From contig CAYZWI010000002.1 in the NCBI GenBank assembly GCA_964482205.1, positions 248,001 through 312,000 on the forward strand: a DNA stretch of 64,000 nucleotides, written 5' to 3'. The position numbers were made by a program, and so were the translations under genes. The notes below the pieces were generated by a model. The model had not been told where the DNA came from. It ran no database searches and was given only the letters and a program-made list of their open reading frames with translations. This DNA comes from JAZDGX01 sp964482205. Lineage in GTDB: Bacteria; Eisenbacteria; RBG-16-71-46; CAIMUX01; WJJG01. Shown one piece after another: positions 42,166 to 48,874 of the stretch (position 1 is the stretch's first letter; the number at the start of each line of letters is the position of its first letter).

Positions 42166-42202
42166 AAAAAAAAAGAGCGCGGGACGCTCGGTCCCACGGC
42201 TC
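42166..42202 (-). terminator. Intrinsic terminator upstream of the CDF gene
   Basis: On the minus strand a hairpin built from GAGC and GGGAC arms (42202-42191) pairs with GTCCC and GCTC (42185-42175) across a 5-nt loop, and is followed by nine T residues (42174-42166). It ends 69 nt before the CDF start codon. Confidence 0.88.
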
Positions 42203-42259
42203 TGTTCGACGCCGTTGCCTCGAGGCCCGGCCGCATCCCTGGGCGGGACCGCCTGCTCC
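42166..42259 (-). ncRNA. Candidate attenuator/riboswitch leader or small RNA
   Basis: A strong promoter (42266-42294) and a strong terminator (42166-42202) bound a transcript of about 94 nt with no coding frame of note. Within it, ACGGC (42215-42211) can pair with GCCGT (42200-42196), which is part of the terminator's left arm, or with an upstream GCCG (42231-42228). That gives competing anti-terminator and anti-anti-terminator options. This pattern suggests transcription attenuation of the CDF gene. No known riboswitch consensus was recognised, and an independent small RNA is the alternative. Confidence 0.5.
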
Positions 42260-42265
42260 GATAGG

Positions 42266-42294
42266 GTTGTACGCGACCGGGGGATCTTTGTCAA
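42266..42294 (-). promoter_or_regulatory. Strong sigma70-type promoter before the CDF leader
   Basis: On the minus strand a perfect TTGACA (42294-42289) and TACAAC (42271-42266) are separated by exactly 17 bp. Transcription should start near 42259 toward the CDF gene. Confidence 0.7.
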
Positions 42295-42315
42295 AGGTGC
42301 GGGTCGAAGCAAGGT

Positions 42316-42335
42316 ATGGGTCGGAGATTCGGGAT
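42316..42335 (+). repeat. Copy of the dispersed 20-bp extragenic repeat
   Basis: It matches the 10312-10331 copy (opposite strand there) at 17 of 20 positions, ending GAGATTCGGGAT. It lies between the amino acid ABC operon and the CDF promoter. Confidence 0.55.
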
Positions 42336-42387
42336 GCCTGCCTCCACCGGCCTCGCGTTGGGATGAGCCTCGGTCCTGCTCCTGTCT

Positions 42388-43119
42388 TCAACCCACAACC
42401 AACACCCTGGAGACGAAGGTTCGGGTGCGCGGCTCGCGCGGCTCGCCGAAGATCTGCTCCGGCGGCCCCGACTCGATCAACCGGCCTTGGTCCAGGAATA
42501 GGACCTGCTGGGCCACTTCGCGCGCGAATCCCATCTCGTGCGTCGCGACCACCATCGTCATCCCTTCGCCCGCCAGCGACTTCATCACGCCGAGCACATC
42601 CTGGATCATCTCGGGATCCAGCGACGAGGTGGGCTCGTCGAAGAGCATCACCTTCGGCCGCATGCACAGCGCCCGGGCGATCGCCACGCGTTGCTGCTCG
42701 CCGCCCGACAGCTGCGAGGGAAAGCGATTCTCCTTGTCCGCCAGTCCGACCTTCTTCAGCAGCGCGCGCGCTTCCTCGATCACTTCCTGCGCGGGGCGAT
42801 GACGAACGAGGCGCGGCGCGAGCGTCAGGTTCTCGAGCACGCGCAGATGAGGAAAGAGATTGAACTGCTGAAAGACCATGCCCGTCTCGGCGCGCACGCG
42901 CACGAGATCCCCTCCCTCCGCGCTCAACGGCACGCCGTCGAGCAGGACGCGCCCCGCGTCCATGCGCTCGAGCCCGTTGATCAGGCGCAGCACGGTCGAT
43001 TTGCCCGATCCCGATGGGCCGATCAGCACGGTCACCGTCGAAGCGGGCACATGAAAGGAGACCCGGTCGACGGCCGGATGCTCGCCGAAGCGCTTGCTCA
43101 CCTCCTCGACCCGAATCAT
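42388..43119 (-). CDS. Polar amino acid ABC transporter ATP-binding protein
   Basis: The protein has 243 residues from the ATG at 43119. Walker A GPSGSGKST, Q-loop VFQQFNLFPH, signature LSGGEQQRVAIARAL, Walker B VMLFDEPTSSLDPEM and the switch VVATHEMGFAREV match the GlnQ/HisP subfamily. It overlaps the permease stop by 4 bp (ATGA), implying coupled translation. It is the last gene of a three-gene importer operon. Confidence 0.94.
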   Translation of the reverse strand: MIRVEEVSKRFGEHPAVDRVSFHVPASTVTVLIGPSGSGKSTVLRLINGLERMDAGRVLLDGVPLSAEGGDLVRVRAETGMVFQQFNLFPHLRVLENLTLAPRLVRHRPAQEVIEEARALLKKVGLADKENRFPSQLSGGEQQRVAIARALCMRPKVMLFDEPTSSLDPEMIQDVLGVMKSLAGEGMTMVVATHEMGFAREVAQQVLFLDQGRLIESGPPEQIFGEPREPRTRTFVSRVLVVG

Positions 43120-43775
43120 GCGGCCTCCGTCCGGCGCAAGCGGCTTTCGAGAGCGGAGGAGCCCTTCGTGAGCAGGAGCGTCATCACCAGGTACAAGCAC
43201 CCGACCACGAGCCAGGTCTGGAAGTCCACGAAGGTGCCCGAGGAATATTCCCGCCCGGCGCGGGTCAATTCCCGCAGCCCGATGATCGAGACCAGCGAGG
43301 AATCCTTCAGGCAGGCGATGAAATCGTTCATGATCGGCGGAATCACCACGCGGATGGCTTGCGGCAGGATCACGCGCCGCATCGCCTGGCGTCGCGAGAG
43401 CCCCAGCGAATCGGCCGCTTCCCACTGGCCGCGCGGAATCGCCTGGATGCCCGCGCGGAAGGTCTCTCCCACATAGGCGCTGTAACAGACGCCGATCGCG
43501 ATCACGCCGGCCACGAATTGGGGCAGATGCAGAATGCGCCCGAGCCCGAAGTAGATGAAGAAGATCCAGACGAGCAGCGGCACACCGCGGATGGCGTCGA
43601 CATACGCGCGGCCGATCCAGTTCCAGGGAGAGCGGCGCGCGATGCGAAGCATCCCGACGAGCAAGCCGAGCAGCAGGGCGAAGGCGAAGGAGACCAGCGT
43701 GATCTTGATGGTCTGCGGAACGGTGGGCAGCAGGAAGAGCGCGATGTGAACGATCTGGGAAGCGAATTCGGCCAT
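43116..43775 (-). CDS. Polar amino acid ABC transporter permease
   Basis: The protein has 219 residues, the HisM/GlnP size, with five hydrophobic segments. LLPTVPQTIKITLVSFAFAL at the N-terminus and the EAA loop GQWEAADSLGLSRRQAMRRVILPQAIR are family signatures. A single permease gene implies a homodimer. It overlaps the ATPase gene by 4 bp. Confidence 0.94.
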   Translation of the reverse strand: MAEFASQIVHIALFLLPTVPQTIKITLVSFAFALLLGLLVGMLRIARRSPWNWIGRAYVDAIRGVPLLVWIFFIYFGLGRILHLPQFVAGVIAIGVCYSAYVGETFRAGIQAIPRGQWEAADSLGLSRRQAMRRVILPQAIRVVIPPIMNDFIACLKDSSLVSIIGLRELTRAGREYSSGTFVDFQTWLVVGCLYLVMTLLLTKGSSALESRLRRTEAA

Positions 43776-43865
43776 CCATGCACCTCAGCGTCGAAAGCTA
43801 CCCATGCGGATCGAGGTCGAGGCCGCCTCTCCCGGGACCGCGAGCGCCGCTGGACCGCGATCGCG

Positions 43866-44690
43866 CTACTGCGCCGCGACTCCCCAGCGTTCCTCGATCG
43901 CGCGCCGTTCGCCCGTTTCGCCGAGCCGGTCCATGGCCCGATCGATCTCCTCGGCGAGATCCGGATCCTCGAGCCGCACGGCCATGCCGAACTCTTCCTG
44001 GGTCAACGGCTCCCCGGCGAGGCGCAGAGTGGGATGGTCGCGAGCGAAGATCCGCGCCGTCGGGGTGTCGGCAATCGCCGCGTCGAGATGGCCGTTTTCC
44101 AGATCGCGAAACGCCGAGCCGATCGCATCGAAACTGACGACCTGGGCGCGCTCGATCTTGCGCGCTTCCATCTCCCCAGTGGTTCCGAGCTGGCAGCCGA
44201 TGCGCTTGCCCGCCAGGTCGGCCGGCCGCATCACGCTTGCATCGCCGGCCCGGACGACGATCGACTGGCCGGCGGTGGTGTAGGGCCGCGTGAAGCGGAT
44301 TTGCTGCGCGCGTTCGGGAGTGATCGTCATGGCGGAGATGATGAGGTCGTACTTGCCCGACTTGAGCCCGGGAACGATGCCGTCGAAAGGAACGACTACG
44401 AACTCGACCCGCGCGGGCAAGAGGCGCGCGATCGCCCGCACGAGATCGATGTCGAAGCCGGTGAGCTGTCCGCTCGAAGGGTCGACGCTCTCGAAGGGCG
44501 GATAGGTGGCGTCGGTTCCCACCCGCAAGACTCCCGTGCGATGAATGCGCTCCACCGCGCTTTCGGAATGCGATTGGCATGCGGACATCGAACTGCAGGC
44601 GAGCAGGACGGCGATCGCGCCCGCGATGACCATGGCGCCCGTCATGCGCCTGGCACGGGCGGGCCCGAAGGCGCGTGCGGCCACGATCAC
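43866..44690 (-). CDS. Amino acid ABC transporter substrate-binding lipoprotein
   Basis: The protein has about 274 residues. It is a type II periplasmic-binding-protein fold of the SBP_bac_3 family: RVGTDATYPPFESVDPSSGQ, TGFDIDLVRAIARLLPARVEF, KYDLIISAMTITPERAQQI and LDAAIADTPTA. The signal sequence ends in a lipobox-like MSAC. I chose the GTG at 44690 because it supplies a basic n-region; an ATG at 44645 is the alternative, and neither has a strong ribosome site. The ligand is probably a polar amino acid or an opine. It leads the importer operon. Confidence 0.9.
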   Translation of the reverse strand: MIVAARAFGPARARRMTGAMVIAGAIAVLLACSSMSACQSHSESAVERIHRTGVLRVGTDATYPPFESVDPSSGQLTGFDIDLVRAIARLLPARVEFVVVPFDGIVPGLKSGKYDLIISAMTITPERAQQIRFTRPYTTAGQSIVVRAGDASVMRPADLAGKRIGCQLGTTGEMEARKIERAQVVSFDAIGSAFRDLENGHLDAAIADTPTARIFARDHPTLRLAGEPLTQEEFGMAVRLEDPDLAEEIDRAMDRLGETGERRAIEERWGVAAQ

Positions 44691-44773
44691 GCGCGCGATT
44701 CCGCCCTCGCCCGCTGCGCCGCGATGACCGGCGCGGCGCGCGTTTGTGAAGGGCTGCAAGCTGCGCGCCTCGT

Positions 44774-46408
44774 TCACCGGAGCACCACGATGGAGGCTGT
44801 GCGCACCTGCCCTCCCGTTTGCAGGCGGCAATAGTAGACGCCCGAGACGACGGGCCGGCCCTTTTCATCGCGGACATCCCAGCGCGCCTCGTGCGTTCCG
44901 CGTTCCTGATCGCCCGCAAGAATGCTGCTCACTCTTCTACCAAGGCAGTCGTGAATGGAGAGCTCCACCGTTCCGGCTGCCGGCAAGCGATAGCGCATCG
45001 ACACATCCGCTCCGGCGGTGATGCGCCCATCGATGCGCAATTGCACATCGCCTGGGTGCGGGTTCGCAGCGCCGTGGTCTTCGATGTCCGCGCCCTGGCG
45101 GGCGTGTCCCAGGCAGACGATCGCGATCGGAATCTCTCCCGCGGGAATGCCCGCCGCTTGCCGAATGGCCGCTTGCTCTTCGCTGGTGAACGCCGTGCGC
45201 GTGTAACCTTGCAGGCCCAGGCTCCAGGCCTGCACCAGCGCTCCCATGGCCGCGAAGCCAACTTCCACCTCGGGCCATGCGCCCGTGGAGGCGACGCACA
45301 CGATGAGATCGTGCGAGCATTCCGGCAACCGCGCCGCGGCGCGCAGAGCGGGGCGCGCGTCTCCCACGCTCAGGGTCTCGAGACGATGGTCGCGGCTGTT
45401 CAAGTCGCTTCCCGGAGGAAGGTGGTTGTGATAGCGAAAGACATGGCTCGGCGCGGCGAGATAGATGCGCCGGGTGAGGTAGTAATTCGCGACCGCCGAG
45501 GCGCACACGAGCCCCGCTCTCGATCCGGAGACGCGATGATTGCTGCATCCATACGCGGCCCACAGGAGTTGCGAGACCTCGCCGGTCGTGAGCTCTTCCG
45601 CCGTGAAGGTGGAATCGTAGGCGGGATTCGCCAGGGCGTCGTCGAGATAGACGCTTCCGTCCATGACGGGATCGGGCAGCGTGCCGTCCGAGGAAGTGGC
45701 CACGCGGGTGGCGGTGAAGCCCTGGACGGTTCGCATGCCGAAGCTGATCGCAATGTCGATCGTCTCCTCGGGATCCCAATGGCTGTTCGCATAGGTCACC
45801 GCCGTGGCGCGCGGACAACTGGCCAGTTGCGCGGCCGTGCCGGCCCACAGCGCGACCGATTCCAGTTGCGCGAGGTGCATCGCTGCGCCCGCGTCGACAT
45901 AGTTATCCGCGGCGATTCCGACCTCGAAGACCGCCGTCCCATCGGAACGCCAGTCTCCCGACTTGTGCACCGTGAGCGAATGCGCGGCCGCATCGTAGCG
46001 GTACACATTCGTCGCGGTGGCGGCGTAGATCATGCGAAAGGAACCGGTGAGCGGCGCACAGGCGCACGCGGCGAGCGCATCCCCCAGCATCTGCTCGGTC
46101 GCCGTCCCGCCCCAGCCCCCATGATACGAGATGCGGGAATTGAGACAGATTTCGGTCGAGTGGGGGTTCACGACCGGCGCGGGCAAAGAGACCCGGGCGG
46201 GTTGCGCGAATGCCGAGGCAGGCAGGAAGAGGCCGCGGTCGCAAAGGGCCGATGCAAAGGGCGGGCTGCCAGCGGCGAGGGCCAAGCAAGCGATCGCAAG
46301 GATGCAGGACGCCGAGACCAGGCGGGCGAGGGGTCCAATCGGTTCTCGTTTCCGCAGGCTCAGAAGGCTCCGTGAACATCCGTCGTGCACCACGAATCGG
46401 GAACCCAT
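44774..46408 (-). CDS. Exported nitroreductase-like protein with FlgD-type C-terminal domain
   Basis: The protein has 544 residues; AAAGGAG is 5 nt before the ATG. A long n-region and hydrophobic stretch (residues 27-48) predict export. The N-terminal region (60-270) contains a DUF362-like segment (SYHGGWGGTATEQMLGDAL, HWDPEETIDIAISFG). A nitroreductase/SagB-like FMN fold follows: SQLLWAAYGCSNHR, IYLAAPSHVFRYHNH, VEVGFAAMGALVQAWSLGLQG, IAIVCLGHAR. The last 75 residues are a FlgD-like Ig domain (SIHDCLGRRV, HEARWDVRDEKG, SGVYYCRL). Nitroreductases normally act in the cytosol with NAD(P)H, so an exported version would need another electron source. The catalytic role is unknown. Confidence 0.72.
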   Translation of the reverse strand: MGSRFVVHDGCSRSLLSLRKREPIGPLARLVSASCILAIACLALAAGSPPFASALCDRGLFLPASAFAQPARVSLPAPVVNPHSTEICLNSRISYHGGWGGTATEQMLGDALAACACAPLTGSFRMIYAATATNVYRYDAAAHSLTVHKSGDWRSDGTAVFEVGIAADNYVDAGAAMHLAQLESVALWAGTAAQLASCPRATAVTYANSHWDPEETIDIAISFGMRTVQGFTATRVATSSDGTLPDPVMDGSVYLDDALANPAYDSTFTAEELTTGEVSQLLWAAYGCSNHRVSGSRAGLVCASAVANYYLTRRIYLAAPSHVFRYHNHLPPGSDLNSRDHRLETLSVGDARPALRAAARLPECSHDLIVCVASTGAWPEVEVGFAAMGALVQAWSLGLQGYTRTAFTSEEQAAIRQAAGIPAGEIPIAIVCLGHARQGADIEDHGAANPHPGDVQLRIDGRITAGADVSMRYRLPAAGTVELSIHDCLGRRVSSILAGDQERGTHEARWDVRDEKGRPVVSGVYYCRLQTGGQVRTASIVVLR

Positions 46409-46630
46409 GGCGTCTCCTTTGCGCCGGCCTCGCGGGCGGGAATAGCGGGCGGCCGTCGGGGCGCGAAATGCCACGCCCGCGCGCGAATCGACAATTGAGT
46501 CTCCTGAGAAATGATACGGCCCGCCGCCATCGAGGTCCAGAAGCTTGGCGGGAGGAGGGAAGCAGAGTGCCGGGATCTGCCGGCCTCCACCGCCATTGAC
46601 CTACGGAAGAACCAGGAATCTGGCGCTGGC

Positions 46631-47680
46631 ATGAGGTCGCCCGACCGTGCACACTCCCCCGCCATGCGAGTCGCCGCACAGCCGATCCTTCGTTCTGGCG
46701 CGAGAGCGATAGGCCGGGAAAAGAGAATCCCGCCTGCAAGCCTCGCTCTCTTGCCGTTCGCATTTATCTTTGCCGTGTCGCCGGGTTGCTCTTCGGAAAC
46801 GGCGGATGAAAGCGATCAAACGCATGCTGCCGCCCAGGCGGAATCGGCCGCGGTTTCCATGCCCTTGCTCCACGAGGACGAACCGCCGCCCGCGCCTGGG
46901 CGCTTCTTGCGCGTGCCCATCCCAGGCTCGAAGAGGTTGCGAGCGTTGCGCGACTCTCTGGGGCCGGCCGCCTTCCGGGAAGTCCTGAAGATCAACCGCG
47001 TCGATCTGGCTCACGTCCGCGCGGGCGATTCGCTGGTGATCCCGGCTCCCGATGCGGCGTTCGATTCGCTGCGCTACGCGCCCTTTCCGCGCAAGCTCGC
47101 GCGCGTCGACTCACTGGAGAAATTCCTGCTGGTCTCGCTGCGCATGCAAGCCTTCGGCGCGTACGAGCGCGGAAGGCTGATCCGTTGGGGACCGACGAGC
47201 TCGGGAAAGAAGCAAACTCCCACGCCCGCGCGCCTCTATCATGTCAACTGGAAGGACCGCGAACGAGTGAGCACGATCGATGAGGAGTGGCTGCTCACCT
47301 GGTACATCAACCTCGACAATCTCGACGGGATTTCGCTTCACCAGTACGGCATGCCCGGATACGCGGCCAGCCATTCCTGTCTGCGTCTGCTCGAAGAGGA
47401 CGCGCGCTGGCTGTATGCCTGGGTGGAGCAATGGCGGCTGACGAGCGATGGGGCTCGTGTGACCAGGAATGGAACTCCCGTGCTCGTGTTCGGGGCGTAT
47501 GGATACGGCCGCCGGCGTCCCTGGCGAAGGCTTCCCGAAGACCCGCTCGCAACGAATGTGACCGCGCAGGATGTCGAAGCGGCCTTGGCCAGCATTCGCC
47601 TCGTCGAGACCGTTCCCTTGCTGGCCGAGCAAGCCGATTCGGTCGCGATCGTGGATCACTCGCAGCCGGTGAGTGAGTGA
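46631..47680 (+). CDS. L,D-transpeptidase (YkuD)-like lipoprotein
   Basis: The protein has about 349 residues; the start is uncertain (ATG at 46631 used, ATG at 46664 possible, open to 46511). A hydrophobic segment ends SPGC, suggesting a lipoprotein. Residues of about 85-140 look like a LysM-type fragment (VLKINRVDLAHVRAGDSLVIP). The YkuD catalytic region has H237-QYGMPGYAAS-H248-S-C250-LRL. The canonical motif is SHGC[VI]R, so the glycine is replaced by serine. The enzyme would cross-link or modify peptidoglycan or attach lipoproteins to it. It is divergent from the nitroreductase-like gene. Confidence 0.85.
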   Translation: MRSPDRAHSPAMRVAAQPILRSGARAIGREKRIPPASLALLPFAFIFAVSPGCSSETADESDQTHAAAQAESAAVSMPLLHEDEPPPAPGRFLRVPIPGSKRLRALRDSLGPAAFREVLKINRVDLAHVRAGDSLVIPAPDAAFDSLRYAPFPRKLARVDSLEKFLLVSLRMQAFGAYERGRLIRWGPTSSGKKQTPTPARLYHVNWKDRERVSTIDEEWLLTWYINLDNLDGISLHQYGMPGYAASHSCLRLLEEDARWLYAWVEQWRLTSDGARVTRNGTPVLVFGAYGYGRRRPWRRLPEDPLATNVTAQDVEAALASIRLVETVPLLAEQADSVAIVDHSQPVSE

Positions 47681-47882
47681 TCTCATCGCAGACCAGGATC
47701 AGGCCGCTTCCTTCCCACCGCCCGGCTGCAGGATGCCGGCGGCGATGGCAGCTGCTGCTCCGGCGTCTCTAACGGCGCTCTTCTCCTACGATCCGGGCAC
47801 GCATGTGCCCACGATCACGATCGAGGGGCCCGTCGCGGAAGAAGAATCGAGCTGGGCCGGATTGAAGTCGCTGTACCGCTGA
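47673..47882 (+). CDS. Small protein ending SWAGLKSLYR
   Basis: The frame of 69 residues starts with GTG overlapping the L,D-transpeptidase stop; ATGs at 47733 or 47745 are also possible, and none has a good ribosome site. The sequence shows a short proline/alanine stretch, then TITIEGPVAEEESSWAGLKS and LYR. The end resembles the DSWGTIKSIYR end of the Cys-rich protein at 18371. That match is the main reason to believe it is real. It could alternatively be the remnant of a larger gene. Confidence 0.45.
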   Translation: MSDLIADQDQAASFPPPGCRMPAAMAAAAPASLTALFSYDPGTHVPTITIEGPVAEEESSWAGLKSLYR

Positions 47883-47911
47883 GGCGCTCGAGCGAAAGGC
47901 GTCTCCGCCGC

Positions 47912-48835
47912 TCAGCGCAGCACCGGAATGCGATAGTTCTCGGCCCGCTCGTGCTCGTCCGGCGCATAGGCGTCGATCAAGTCGGCCACCGCGAGAAAGA
48001 GCGCGTTCGCATCCGCCAATGCCGCCGCGTCTCCCCCAACGGAGCGCGCGCTCGCGAGGCGTTCGCGGGCGAAAGGCACGGCCCCGAGCGCGCTGGCCGC
48101 GGAGAGCTCGGCCGCTCCGCGCGCGCGATCGATTCGCTCGGGCAATTCGGTGGAGCCGAAGTAGAACGGCGCCGTGGAAAGATCCACCCACTCGGGCACG
48201 ATGACGACGAGCATGCCCGAGGGATATCCGACATTCGTGAGCTGAGCGGGAGTGTCACCGGCGAAGAGCACGGCCACATCCGTCTGCCTGGGACGCGAGA
48301 ACTGCGGGTCCACCTGCAACACGACCAGTTGGCCCGCCGTCATCTCCGGCCGCTCGCGCATCCATTCGTACACATACGGCTGCTCCAGCGTGAACGGCCG
48401 GATGCAGAGCAGGTCCCATACCGCTCCGGTTGCGGCGACAGGCTCGACGGGCACGCTGGATGCGACCTGTTCGTCCGTCGCCGTCGCTGATGCACGCTCG
48501 TCCGTCGCGGTCGAGGCCGCCCCCTCGCCTGCCGGGGTCGCTTGGCCGGGCCCCTTGCCGGGGTCCGTCGTTTCCTGACGAGATGCCGCGCGATTCGATG
48601 TGACGGGATCGGATGCGCCGCGGCTCTTCGCCGATTGCGCGAGGGCCAGGAAGTCCGTGCCGAGAGCGCCAAGAGCCAAGGCTGCGATCGCGGCGAACGC
48701 CAGTGGCATCACGATCGCGCGCGGGCGCGAATGCCGGGGCGTAGCGGTCGAATGACCGCCGGCGAATGGCAGGCAGCCATTGCTAGTCATCGAACCTCCC
48801 GTCCGATCGCGAATCACAACCTCCCGGCGCTCCAT
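47912..48835 (-). CDS. Membrane-anchored protein of unknown function
   Basis: The protein has 307 residues from the ATG at 48835 (GGGAGGGG 6 nt upstream). An ATG at 48790 also has a good GGGAGG site. One hydrophobic segment (about residues 41-63) is followed by a low-complexity Ala/Thr/Ser/Glu region with degenerate ATDE repeats (residues about 85-130). A globular domain of about 170 residues comes next (LLCIRPFTLEQPYVYEWMRE, GQLVVLQVDPQ, PSGMLVVIVPEWVDL). I do not recognise the domain. It follows the hydrolase gene by 39 bp, probably in the same transcript. Confidence 0.7.
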   Translation of the reverse strand: MERREVVIRDRTGGSMTSNGCLPFAGGHSTATPRHSRPRAIVMPLAFAAIAALALGALGTDFLALAQSAKSRGASDPVTSNRAASRQETTDPGKGPGQATPAGEGAASTATDERASATATDEQVASSVPVEPVAATGAVWDLLCIRPFTLEQPYVYEWMRERPEMTAGQLVVLQVDPQFSRPRQTDVAVLFAGDTPAQLTNVGYPSGMLVVIVPEWVDLSTAPFYFGSTELPERIDRARGAAELSAASALGAVPFARERLASARSVGGDAAALADANALFLAVADLIDAYAPDEHERAENYRIPVLR

Positions 48836-48874
48836 GATGAACCCCTCCCTGCGCTGGTGACGCCAGCCCTTGCT

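Noticed and set aside
42203..42259. 4.5S/SRP RNA, 6S RNA or NiCo riboswitch in the CDF leader
   Set aside because: The SRP GGAAGCAGC tetraloop region, the 6S bubble and the NiCo signature bases were looked for and not found.
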